From assembly GCF_043290135.1 (NCBI RefSeq), contig NW_027464601.1, positions 6,392,501 through 6,456,500 of the forward strand: DNA of 64,000 bases, read 5' to 3'. Numbering within the stretch: the first letter of the stretch is position 1; the number at the start of each line of letters is the position of its first letter. The notes under the pieces are model-generated. The model was not told where the DNA came from. It saw only the letters and a list, made by a program, of their open reading frames with translations, and did no database searches. Origin of the DNA: Rhipicephalus microplus (lineage: Eukaryota; Arthropoda; Arachnida; Ixodida; Ixodidae). A program made the position numbers and the translations under genes. Positions 33,006-44,325 of the stretch are shown here, one piece after another.

Positions 33006-33925
33006 TGGTAGACGAAGAAATTGCTTAAAAGCGCAAACTACAAGAAGCGAAAGAAGAGACGAGAACACAGCCCTGAACAAATAACCAGTTTTTATTGCAA
33101 ACCAACTTCAATATATAGAAAACAATCTGCACACAACCACGCACCATAAGCAGAATCGCGCATACATGTACCGTACGGCCTACCTTATCAACAACCGGTC
33201 ATATAAATGGAACGCAGATAACTAACTTTAAAGCAGTTGGGAAAAATTGAGGGTACGCTAACACAGGAAGCACCAAGTTGTTGAATATAGAAGGCTTCAC
33301 TAATCTCGTGCTCAAACACTTGTCAAGAATTGGCTGACAACAATACTTATTACAATGGTCTGCCAAGTGGCTGGGAAGGAAACCTTCTAGAGAGTTAGCG
33401 TGCTCCCTCAATTGATCATGCATGCATCGCCCTGTTAGGCGAATGTCCACAAGTAAATAATATCTTGTAGAGAATCGCTAAACACATTCAACATGGCACA
33501 TAGCGTGTTTCTTAGTGCATGCTTCTTTCTTAGGTCCTTCGCTGTTGACCCTGCAACATAGGCCAGCGAGTTTGTCGCGTGCGCAGAACGCAACTCTCAC
33601 ACCTATTTTTCCAGCGACCTTCTTTAGCCTAAGGGAAACTTCCTGTACGTAGGGAATAACAGCCTTGCTAGAATGAGGCTTGTTGAGTTAGCTGTTGCTT
33701 TGTGTCTTATCAGGCAATCTTAGTGACGTTTCAAGAGTCTCGGCAATAGAAGTTAGCAGGGGATTAAAAAAGCCTGCTTGTTGAAGGCGGTGAACTTAGA
33801 GCGAGAAACTGCACTCTCTCTGGCGCTGACAAGAGCCAGTTAGAATTGCCTTTAGGCAGAAAAAAGCGATGCTTAACTTGACTAGCTTAGAATGGGTGGA
33901 TGTAAAAAGAAAACTTTTCCTTGAG
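33006..33925 (-). pseudogene. Penelope-like partial copy, inverted arm
   Basis: Reverse-complement counterpart of 34415-35346. A short GIY-YIG-derived frame (33199-33450) reads TGRCMHDQLREHANSLEGF, HLADHCNKYCCQPILDKCL and ends VLPVLAYPQFFP. It lacks the YIG core and upstream RT. Several stops; no function expected. Confidence 0.75.
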
Positions 33926-34049
33926 CAAGGTTTGTGCTGCCATTATACATGGTCAACCAAAAAAAGCATTTCCAAGTATAGACATCGTAACTTGTCGTCA
34001 TGAATTAAACTGCGACTTTAATTACAGTTGCTTCATTTCACGCCGAAAA

Positions 34050-35151
34050 ACGTCAAATATCTCACCGGTGCAGATGTGCGCATTGGCTCATGTTTAGCAC
34101 CGGTTCTTTGTGACCTTTTACTCGCGCGGTATGAAAGAAGTCTCATGGCTAACTTTGATTACACGAGTACAGTTAAAGTGTTGGGCTACGTTAACAATTT
34201 TTAAGTGTTTTCTCGCATCAATCAATCTGACCCTCAGTGAACCACCGATGAGATATTTGACGTTTTTGGGTGTGAAATGAAGAAACTAGAAATAACGTCA
34301 GAGTTTATTTCTGACGACAAGCTATGATGTCCAGAATTAGAAATGCTCTTTTTTGTTGTTGATCATGTATGTTGGCGGTACGAGACATGTTCAAGAAAGA
34401 ACCTCCTTTTTACGTCCACCCATTTTAAGCAAGTCAAGTGAAGCATCGCTTTTTCCTGCCTAAAGGCAATTTTAACTGGCTCTTGCCACCACCAGATAAA
34501 GTGCAGTTTCTCGCTCCAAGTTCACCGCCTTCAACAAGCAGGCTTTTCTAATCCCGAGCTACCTTCTATTGCCGAGACTCTCCTAACGTCACTAAGAGTG
34601 CCTGATAAGAGACAAAGCAACAGCTAACTCAACAAGCTTCATTCTAGCAAGGCTGTTACGTACACAAAGTTTCCCAAAGGCTAAAGAAGGTCACTGGCAA
34701 AACAGGTGCAAGAGTTGTGTTCTGCGCACGCAATAAACTCGCTGGGCTATGTCGCAGGGTCAACAGCGAAGGACCTAAGAAAGAAGCATGCACTAAGAAA
34801 CACGCTACGTGCCATGTTGAATGTGTTTTAGCGATTCTCTTCAAGATATTTTTTACTTTTTGGCACGGTTACATTGGCCAAACAAGGCGATGCATGAATG
34901 ATCGATTGAGGGAGCACGCTAACTCTCTTAAAGGTTATCTTCCTAGTCCTAGCCACTTGGCAGACCATTGTAATAAGTCTTGTTGTCAGCCAATTCTTGA
35001 AAAGTGTTTGATCATGGGGGGATATAAAAATCTGCGCGATCACGAGAATAGTGAAGCCTTCCACATTCAACAACTTGTGCTTACTGTGTTAGCGTACCCT
35101 CAATTTTTCTTAACTGCTGCGAAGTTAGTTATCTGGGGTCTATTTATATGA
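34050..35151 (+). pseudogene. Penelope-like RT core and GIY-YIG endonuclease
   Basis: The RT piece near 34070-34240 reads RIGSCLAPVLCDLLLARYE and then VKVLGYVNNF*VFSRI; the catalytic YVDDF box has become YVNNF followed by a stop. Downstream (34717-35151) is an open frame with VFCARNKLAGLCRRVNS, ACTKKHATCHVECV, then the nuclease core GYIGQTRRCMNDRLREHANS, SHLADHCNKSCCQP, and SEAFHIQQLVLTVLAYPQF. The nuclease half is open for 144 codons while the RT catalytic aspartates are gone. Confidence 0.8.
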
Positions 35152-35700
35152 CCGGTTGTTGATAAGGTACGCCGTATGGTGCATGCATGTGCGAATCTGC
35201 TTATGGTGCATGGTTATGCGCGGATTCTGATTTGTATATATTGCAGTAGGTTTGCAATAAACTTTGGTTGTTTGTTCAGCGCTATCTTCTCGTCTCTTCT
35301 TTCCCTTCTTGCTGTTTGCGCTGTTAAGCACTTTCTTTGTCTACCATACAGCACCAACCAGCCGTAAAAGCACTTTGTTAGTCTTGGAGGCGTATGTGCA
35401 AGTGAAATTGCACTATTATTACTGCGCTTCAAACACTTTACCCATGAACTTGTACTTAACATGTAGACAATTTTTGGTATAGAAGCAAGGAGCAGTACAT
35501 TTAAAATAAAATTTTGCACAAACAAGAATAAAATGGCATTTCGGTAAGTTCATAAGGCAACTACGTGAGCAAACATTTTTTCTTTCAGAAATATTTTACT
35601 CCTTCGCTGTTTTCAATGCAGTATATCATCGCAATTTTTTCGAATACATTTGAGATGGTCACCAAAATAGCTGGGTTGTTTGGCGTGGAATGACCCATTA

Positions 35701-37588
35701 GTGAATCAAATTTTTTAAGCTGGAGACATCTAGGCCCTCTGCAGTTTATCATACAACTCTAACATTATGCATTGTACACAGTTTTCTACACGCATTGCAT
35801 TAATTCGATGGCAAACTGATACTCATATTGGAAAAATAAATAGGTATATAGGACACATAGCTTGAGATGAAGCCTTCCCATCAGAGGAATGTTCCTAAAA
35901 TGTACAAGATAATTGGTGCACCCTATGAGTAGCGTCCACCACTGCTGCAACAATTTGAGTGAGGTCGTGAGCCCAGAACAGCTGCTTTCATGTTGTTATG
36001 AAGAGTGCACTGCATCGTCAGCACCCAGTCCATCGTAGAACAGGTATTGTGCTTTCCTTTCAACATTCTGCATGTAAGAGATGCACAGCATTCTACTAAG
36101 CATTTAAAAATACTGGGAACAATCAGAACCTCATTATGATAAGTCATATAATAAAAAGCTCCAACTTCCCCACTTTAAGCTTTACGACTATTCACTTTTA
36201 CGTTTACAAGCATCTGTGCATATTAGTGTACGAATGCAAGTGCCATGTTTGAGTCTACACCATGGTGATGGTGAAAAAGTGCTTCTCTCTTGAATCATGC
36301 CCCTACCAAGAAGTTTGAAATATACTGGGATGCTCAAATTTCAGCATTTTTACCAAGTTTTCTTGCTTAGCTAGAATACCCTAACCAATAGGCCACTACA
36401 ATGGGTGATACAAAAAATTATATAAACCCATTCAGACAGAAAAGTAGCAATATTTATCATTTACTTTGAAGGATCATTTAGTAGACATGTACAGATCACA
36501 GATGTACAATCTACTGTGTGAAACTAGTGTAAAACATCGAACAATCCCCAATCTGAAAGGATCAACTGCACTTATTAAATGACAACTCCTGCTGGAAACA
36601 CAGCACTGTGTATTTGTGGAAGCTCACCTCTAAATTTCTTCTCCAGTTACATAAATTTGTTGTACTGGATAATTATATAATATGTCTTTCAGAGGTTGCT
36701 TATTGGTCAACAAAATGATTACTTTAGGCCATGAGTAAAACTGACTACTCTCAAAAATCAATGAGACGTGCTAATCTTAGTCTTCGAGTGCATGCGTAAG
36801 CAGCTCCTTCGCAGTTGAATTTATTTCATTCATAAAAACAGCCATGCAACAGATAATGTATCACAAGTAAGTTAAATATATGCTCAATAAGCTCTGAACT
36901 GCTGGACTATAAATATGTATAATTAAAGAAATGCACGACTTATTGGAGAAGTAGCTAACAGTAATATATGCATGGAGGGCTTATAAGTTGGATCAGTGTG
37001 TTTGCATTCGTAAGAATGAAACCTGCACAGACAAAATGCATGAAACAGACAAAAACTGTTAGGTCTGCCGGCTTTCATTTAGAGCCACCTGTGTCACCAT
37101 CCTCATTTCGTTTTTCGCGAGCGTGTTCTTTAGTGGCTAACTATGCCTACACCAATATCATTTGTGCTGTATCAGCTCAACTGATAGTTTTGTGGGGGTA
37201 TTTGTTGGTACACTTTGGCTAAGCTTTCATATGTGTGCCAAAACCCTACACCAAAATATACAGAAATATTCTATTCTACAATACTCTATGTGCCGCACTA
37301 CAACGGTGCAGAAATGCAAAAAGATGTGTGCAGTTGAGTGTGGCTGTTCAATTTCTTATTAAAGCACATCAATATTTCTATATCCTGATTATCTACGATA
37401 TACAAGTGTAAATACAAACAAACCTAACAAGGCATAAAAAGCGCAAATTGCTGACCAAAAAGGTACATCTAAATATTTCGGTAAGCTGGACGATTTTTAA
37501 CAAACACATGTCACGCCGCTGCAAAGCGCAGGCATCAAAGGGGTACTGATACAAATTTTAAGTATTTTTGAATTGTTGCTTGAAATAG
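35701..37588. other. No feature recognised
   Basis: AT-rich sequence with no supported gene. Short open frames here show no motif and are not backed by codon or splice signals that I can see. Confidence 0.5.
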
Positions 37589-37880
37589 CGTATTTACTCG
37601 CATTAAAAACGCACCTCTATCTTCAGTCATTGAAATGTAGATTTTTTTCTGCCGCGTAATAAACGCGCCCCATTTGTTCACTACAGCCCCGCTATTTGAC
37701 AACTGGCACCTCTTTTACCGTTGATCTGCTTCGTTTTTATTATTATTATTAAGCCATTATTTTTGCCCACCTCGGCTCGCTCACCCCCCCCCCCTTTTTT
37801 TTTCACCAGCTGTCGCATGCCGTAAGGTCTATCTGTACGCGGCACATCCCCCCTCCCGTTTTCTTTAACCATGCGCCACA
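37589..37880. other. Possible DNA-transposon or MITE fragment with homopolymer runs
   Basis: Starts gcgtatttactcgcattaaaaacgcacc, a type of sequence I associate with dispersed tick repeats, followed by (tta)n, a 12-C run and a T run near 37780-37800. No second terminus or transposase is seen. Weak call. Confidence 0.25.
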
Positions 37881-38067
37881 GCGAGGTTCACGAACACTGC
37901 GACTGTTGAGACATCGCAGCTGATAAGCACACAGCGAGCGAAGGTCACGAAGCTACCGGCGCCAAGAGACGGTCGCTTCCTGCAATTACGAGTATCGCGG
38001 GCAAATCGGACGATGGCAGTCAGGCACGCACTTCTGAACTTCGTTGTAAGCATGCACGAAACCTTAC

Positions 38068-38106
38068 CTTTTCAGCAATAGCACGAAATCCGAAAGCGTT
38101 CTCCAT
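38068..38106 (-). other. Candidate host first coding exon with splice donor
   Basis: Minus-strand ATG at 38106 opens 13 codons, MENAFGFRAIAEK, ending exactly at a GTAAGG donor (38067-38062) in phase 0. It lies in a locally CpG-rich stretch (about 37880-38320) within AT-rich DNA, as a promoter-proximal exon might. Reading into the putative intron hits a stop after 15 more codons, so it needs splicing. No partner exon or protein family is recognised; could be chance. Confidence 0.25.
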
Positions 38107-38330
38107 GTAGCTCTAAGCATACACTCCGTTTATTGCTTGATCGGAAACACTCTGCTTCCGGCGTGCACAAGCTTCAACGAAAGCCGTTGACACAGGATAC
38201 ACACTCCGCCGCACCGTAGTTGTTCTGTACTTGCCGACGCGCCACGGATTGCAGTGACTCGTACTGTATCTACTGTAGGCGCGAGTTGAACCGTGCAAGC
38301 CGTATAAGTAGACATCCTGGACAAAGCAAG

Positions 38331-40840
38331 TGAATAGTAAAATAATAAACCACCGTCAGCCTGCAGCAAACACGCATACGACATGTTACCACCCAATTCA
38401 AAGTTTTCCCGTTGACGATGGCGATGCGCAGTTGCCCCAAGACCTCGAAACCGAAACCAAAATTCATAGCAGCACTGTTTCAAAATACAATTTCCAAGCT
38501 ATGTCAAGCCTGCAAGATATAGTGTAAATTTATGCTTGACAACTTATCTATTTGCTAGCAGAGCTTCAAAGTCGTTTTTTTGCCACTGACGTGTGCAGGC
38601 GGTAAATGCGTAGCCTTCGTAATGCACATTTTTCTTTTCCCGAGTAAGGCGTGATTGTGGCGCTGTTTCGGCTTTTCGGAGGCAAAATTTGTTACTTGTG
38701 CAACATAGATATAAATAAAAAGTTGGGGAAGGGCAGCGGGGAGGTTGTTCCATAATTGACACAACTCCACCCCTTTCTAATGTTCGTTTGAGGAGCTTTT
38801 TTTTTAAAAATGGGACAAATCTAGAACCGAAAAAAGCTCAACTAAGCTGCCTTGGCATATACATGCTATCAACGTTTTTCTATAACAGTGATAAGTGTAA
38901 ATTATGTTTTGATACTACTGTTTTAGAGGAAAGGTGAACGTATGTATGAGCCAATTTAGTTTCATTGGAGCTACTTTCAGGTCAGGATTTAGCCCATTTC
39001 GCACAAAAAAAAAATAAAAGCTTCCGATTTGGTTTCTCAAGTGTGCAACAGCAGGCAAAAATGTACATGCAAATGGGTCAGGCTCCCTTTTTTTTTCTCT
39101 TTCTATCACCCTGTATGCATAAATCCTAGCAACACCGCCACTGTGCTATTAGCTGTTTTTAAATAACACTCTGCCATTCAGTAGAACCTGGGGACTATGC
39201 TTTTTTTACCGACAAAGTATGAATGTCGCTTGCTTTATTTCAAGTCTTAAATTGTGTGTGAGCATAGCAATGTGCGATTATCAGTGCATTGTAAAGCCAC
39301 AGTAACAACTATCGATTACAATGCTGCAACTAGTCAACTATTCTCCATTCTTGTGGCAGGGGTACATTGCGCTAGTGTTGCCTACGATCGTTCACGTGTA
39401 TAGTAAGTGACGCGCAAGCGTTCATATCAAGGATATAAAAAAGAACAGTAAGTGCCCACAGAGTGGTGCATACCATTGTACGAGTTCACCCGTGCTTAGC
39501 GGATGTGCCCTAAGCTTGTCCTGCGGCGCGGCATGCGTGCACAGCAGTTGCATAAGAGTAAGCTTAGCCTGTTATTTGTAAACATGCCTAGGTACACGGC
39601 AATGCGAGTGCTGCAAACATTCAATTTGAACTCATCCATGTTCATAGATCTAAGTATAACTCACTGAATAAATCAGGAGCTTGTGTATTAATGCGAAATA
39701 CTTTAGTGTGAGAAAATATGTGGACCCCCATGAAAAAATTGGCCCCGTCTCTGCATGTTTCTGCAAATCTCGTCCTTAGATAGTCCTGCGTGTGGCGAGA
39801 GTGAACAGGAAATTTATTTGGTGTTCTGCGCAAGAAAATCGGGGAGTGGTATTCTCAAGGCACTGCGTTTGAGTGCTTCGAGCGGGCAGCGGAGGCGAAC
39901 GAGCGCATCAAGTCACGTCACACATGAGACATGAGCGTCGTCTCGCAGTTCTCTGAAGAAAAAACAAAGCGCATGGCTCTGATACGGGTGTGCGCGCCCA
40001 TCTCAGAGGTGATAAGGTGTAGAACGCAAGGTGACGGTAGGTGCCACCACCGTCTCGTTTTAGCAAAGCGTTGGAAACACTCCCCGTTCCATCCAATCAT
40101 TGCATGGTCAGCGCAGCGTGATAAGCGCTACGGCCCTTAAAATTACTGATGTATGCTTTTTCTAGTAAAATACGCACATGCAGAATATATACGTGTTGTT
40201 ATGGTGCCGCAGACATGCGTAATAATTGCTTTTTAATTGAGGATTGCACAAGTATGAACGCTCAATCTTGAGCAACATTGGTGGGCGCTGGGGATGGGGT
40301 CGGCCGTTTCAAGTACCAGATGCCGTATAGAGTGGACAAACAGACAAATGTGCAGGAGGACAGACAGACAGACCAAAATTTTTGCGTCGAAGGTCCCCAA
40401 GAAAGACTGTCGTTTTTAATAAACCAGGAGCTCTGGTACGAAAAACTTAGTGTGAATTCAAATGAGAAAGCGCGCACGATAGCCTGTTGAAAACCGTGTG
40501 TAATCGTTTAATGTTATGTTTAAGCGCAACATAATCTCTCTTACCGATGTCTCTGTGAGAATTAGGGAAGAATAGACATGAGCGGCAGCAAAATATTTTT
40601 AGTAAGTATCCCAAAAACGTAACCCAAGAATTAAGTCGTTCAACACGTGAGAAATGTTCTCAATAATGTAATAGGGGTGGTATAATAAATATAGTACATA
40701 GGACGATATATTTTGGCGAATGATACGGGAAATGAAAACCAAGGCACAAACGTCGATATTTTCACCAGAACTTTGGCATGCGGTTTTATTGCATCTGTTG
40801 AGATGTGATATGTATTGATGCTCTAAACTATATGCATATA
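38331..40840. other. No gene recognised
   Basis: Mostly AT-rich. A GC-richer patch at 39900-40140 and a cagacaaat...gacagacagac tract at 40338-40378 look like fragments of dispersed repeats, but no ends or coding motifs can be defined. Confidence 0.45.
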
Positions 40841-40844
40841 TGAC

Positions 40845-41035
40845 AGGTGTAACATTCAAGAAAACACCCTTGGGTGTAATTTGCGAACATACACCTATAG
40901 TACACTTAAAAATTACAAATGGGTGTACAAAAGGTTGAATTGCAGAAATTACACCCATGCGAATAAGTTTGGCAGAAATAACAGGTGAAAGATGGGTGAT
41001 TTATTGAGAAATCCATCCTTAAGGGTGTGAAATGA
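40845..41035. repeat. GGGTGTA/ACACCC-rich repeat, third locus
   Basis: Contains aaaacacccttgggtgtaatttgc, tacacctatag, aatgggtgtac and aattacacccatgcg, related to 17130-17340 and 28215-28345. ACACCC and GGGTGT words alternate in orientation, giving local hairpin potential. Confidence 0.55.
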
Positions 41036-41089
41036 TTTGCAAAGAGCAACCGCACTGACAACGCCCGCTTTTCAGTGCGTTTTAACAAA

Positions 41090-44000
41090 CTTCACCTACA
41101 AGGCAAGGTTTATCAGTTTGACCCAGCCAGTGGCTCGGTGGTGCTGGTTTCCTCAGACCCTGAAATATCTGCTAAATGATGTTTAGCGTCACATATTCAG
41201 CGCCCTTCACCCATTGACTCATTTTCGATGCGTTTGGCTAACTTCCGTAGCGTATACCATAAGACTGACATTTTAAAAGCCATCATGCACACGTGCTCTG
41301 CAGAAATCATTATCGGTACCGAAACGTGGCTGTCTGAGGACGTCACAAGCAGAACATTTTTTATTATCGTCACTAGTAATGTTCTGAAAAGATAGAACCA
41401 GCTCCCGAGGTGGTGGTGTGGTTGTTGCGATAAACGAATTATACCACCCTTCTCTAATTTCAGTGGACTCACCTCTCGAAAACGTATGGGCATCATGTCA
41501 CATTGCTCACGTTGCTTGCGTCACTGGCGCTTGTTATCGACCCCCCCCCCCCCCCGACAGCATGTCAGAGTTTCCAGAACTTCTTGGTGATGCCATTGAA
41601 CAAGTTACACAGAAATTTCCTAATTGGCTTTTATTCTTGGGTATTGACTTGAATTATCCAGAAATAGATTGGTCCACTCTGTCTGCCCTTCATCACAGTA
41701 ATCGATCTGAATGTATTCAATTTCTTTAGATGCTCCTTTCTCACAATTTAACACAACTTGTAAATAAACCTACGCGGAAGGATCGGGTTTTAGACTTGTT
41801 CCTAACTAACAGCCCCGAAATCTGTAGCACGCGCGTGCTAGAAAAAATCAATGATTACAGGGTTGTCCATTGCTTGGTTTCACTTCCTACTGCAAGGAAA
41901 TCAAAAATTGAAAAACAGTTGCGGAACTATGCGCGTACTAACATAACAAAAATGAACAGTATGCTACACACTTTCGCAGCAGCATTTTACGAATACTTTG
42001 ACGACCGTAAAACCAATGAAAACAGGTTTTTGTTCCACGATAAAATTAAAGAAACTGAAGCTACCTGCGTTCCTAAACTAACAATAAGTCCTAGATCAGA
42101 TGACCCATGGTTCACGCGAGACGTAAAACGCGCCCTGACCAAGAAGAAAAGGGTTTACAGAAAAGCAAGTCACTCGAACTGTCCCCAAGATGGGGAAGCT
42201 TACGAAAACATTTGAGCTGAGACACACAGTATCAATTTTCAAGCGACAGATAATTTCTTTAACGAAACGCTACCTACCCTCATGAAAACGGACCCTAAAA
42301 AATTTTAGAATATTGTGAACCCTAAAAGCACCCACCCAACAGCTGTATTATTGAGGGAAGACGGCAGCACCTTATCCGTAAAACACTCCGCTGAAAAATT
42401 CAACAAACATTTCACTACGGTATTCACTGACGAACTTCCACTGAATGATTCTCTTTCACTGCCACAACTGTCCATTGAATACCCTTTTCCTGCAATTCTA
42501 ATGCCAGATCACGGCGTAGCTTGCGCTATCAGTCGACTTCCCCTTAAAACCAGTCCAGGCCCTGATTGCATCACCGCCAAACTACTTAAATTAACCTGTC
42601 AACATTCAGCTAAGTTGCTTGCATTCATTTTCCAGCAATCCCTTGACTCTGGTTGTATACCAGATGACTGTATATTGGCTAATGTGATACCCATCTTTAA
42701 GTCCGGTAACAGAAATCACCCCAACAGCTATAGGCCAATTTCACTCACCTCCATCTCGTGTAAGTTACTAGAGCACATCATACACTCCCAGGTCATGCGT
42801 CACCTCAACCGTGACAATTTACTTCTTAAAACCCAACATAGTTTTCGAGAAAAATGACTATGTAAGACTCAACTTTTCTAACTCGTGACAGACCTGCACA
42901 CAGCTCTTCATATGTCCATCTGCATCGAGGCGCTTTTCATAGAGTTTTTAAGGCTTTTGATCGCGTTCCCCTTAACCGGCTAATGTTAAAAATACGTCAC
43001 CTCAGCGTCGACCAAATGACTGCATGGATACAAGAATTTCTAAACAACAGGTCCCACAGTCAGGTAAACTTAACAACTGCATTTCTCATCCTACCCGAAG
43101 AACATCTGGTGTGCCACAAGGCAGTGTGCTGGGTCCTCTTCTCTTTTAGTATATATTAATGATATTGCATCTAACATAAGTTCGTCAATTCGTCTTTTCG
43201 CGGATGATTGCGTTGTTTATAGGAAAATAACTTCCACAGATGATGCTGCAGAACTACAAGAGGATCTTACCAGGTTGGGGGAATGATGCAGCAAATGGAA
43301 AATGGAAATTACTGTTGAAAAAACTAAGGACTTCATGTTTACTAATAATATTTCTGCGTGGTATAGCTCTTATAAAATGAACCATTTGATAATGGAAAAA
43401 GTCACGTCATTCAGGTATCTGCGCGTAATACTCACTTCAGATCTAAGCCGGACTGCTCACATAGAGTATACTACTAATATGGCTCTCAAGAAACTCGGCC
43501 TCCTTAAACGTCACTTGCATTTCACTAATAAAGACACAAGACTGCGCGCTTTCAATGCATTTGTTCTGCTATCCCTTCAATACGCTTCAATCATAAGGCA
43601 TCCTCACCAAATCGGTCTAACATGCTCGAAATGGCACAGAATAAAGTTGCTCGGTTCATCTCATTATTCTACTCACGTTACATAAGTGTTTCTTTACTAA
43701 AATCGGACCTTAGCCTTACCACACTTGCCCGGCGCAGGCAACATCCTCGACTATCATTCTTTCACTCACTTTATCACAGCAACTCATCCTTCGCCCTGTC
43801 TCATATCTTTCCAGCCCCTAATACTTCAACCCGCCTCAATCATGCTCACAAGGTGGACCCCATTTTGCTATAACCAAGAAATTACAAAATTTGCCATTAT
43901 CATTATGCATAATCCAGTGGAATTCTCTTCCACCTAACATCGCAGAAATAACAGATCCTTACATATTTAACTCCATGCTTCAGCGGTATTTGCATAGTGA

Positions 44001-44325
44001 AAACTATGGCTGACCAGTGTCTGATTGCCCTCGTTTCGTCTGCTGTTTTTGCTCCCGATACTTCTTCAGTGCTCTTCCATGTATTTTCATAGGTGTTTTT
44101 ATTACTACTGTACTAATAAATATGTATTTGATTAATATTGGTGAATGTATTTGACTTGATGCTGTGATTCGATTTACTCGCCGTTTCCTTTTTATTGTCT
44201 ACTTTTTGGTATTCTGTATTTGTTCATATTGCTTGATATGTATGTATGCACTTAAGTCCCCCCTATATTATGCCCAAATAAGCCTTTAAAAGATTTAAAT
44301 AAATAAATAAATAAATAAATGGGAC
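41090..44325 (+). mobile_element. CR1/L2-type LINE, ORF2 and 3' UTR
   Basis: Endonuclease and RT lacking RNase H, a 3' UTR of about 450 bp, and an (AAAT)n tail (ataaataaataaataaataaat, to about 44320). No ORF1 is visible, so it is 5' truncated at about 41090. Its last 560 bp are repeated at 1758-2304 as part of the segmental duplication. Confidence 0.82.
41228..43875 (+). pseudogene. CR1/L2-type LINE ORF2: endonuclease and RT
   Basis: Endonuclease: SMRLANFRSVYHKTD, AEIIIGTETWLSED, GACYRPPPPPDS, LFLGIDLNYPEIDW, VNKPTRKDRVLDLFLTN. RT: KTSPGPDCITAKLL, PDDCILANVIPIFKSGN, NSYRPISLTSISCKLLEHI, GVPQGSVLGPLL (about 43110), and SIRLFADDCVVYR (about 43190). Then VTSFRYLRVILTSDLSRTAHI and ARRRQHPRLSFFHSLYH near the end. 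Stops and shifts are near 41350-41420, 41729, 42213, 42305, 42855-43300 and 43685. A run of 15 C at 41541-41555 falls within the YRPP motif and has probably expanded. Confidence 0.85.

Larger units (their letters stand above)
33006..35378. mobile_element. Two Penelope-like copies in inverted, 3'-ends-outward orientation
   Basis: Arm 1 (33006-33925, minus) and arm 2 (34415-35346, plus) are inverted copies with their 3' ends outermost: gtagacgaag at 33006+ and ctttgtctacc before 35346. About 490 bp between them belongs to the longer, plus-oriented copy. Non-coding sequence past 35346 (cagcaccaaccagcc) resembles that beside the palindromes at 15571 and 46308. This arrangement, a full copy preceded by an inverted partial one, is typical of Penelope. 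Inserted into one arm of the palindrome above. Confidence 0.82.
31925..35700. mobile_element. Long imperfect palindrome (foldback-type element) interrupted by a PLE pair
   Basis: Left arm 31925-32560 pairs with a right arm in two pieces: 32625-33000 and about 35375-35700. For example, taccaaacttgttctacatgttgagtaaagg (left) matches the reverse complement of 35440-35490, and tatgaatatctgagtagtgaatac matches that of 32910-32940. The inner loop is about 60 bp (32560-32625). Arms are clearly diverged. The outer ends are near ggccaaacgcccagcc (left) and ggctgggttgtttggcg on the plus strand (right). It encodes no recognisable protein; the class (long-TIR DNA element or foldback) is uncertain. Confidence 0.75.

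Noticed and set aside
38544..38770. FLYWCH-like or LINE C-terminal motif on the minus strand
   Set aside because: Phrases such as LWNNLPAALP and YEGYAFTACTRQW are suggestive, but they lie in different frames and lack the required Cys/His pattern.
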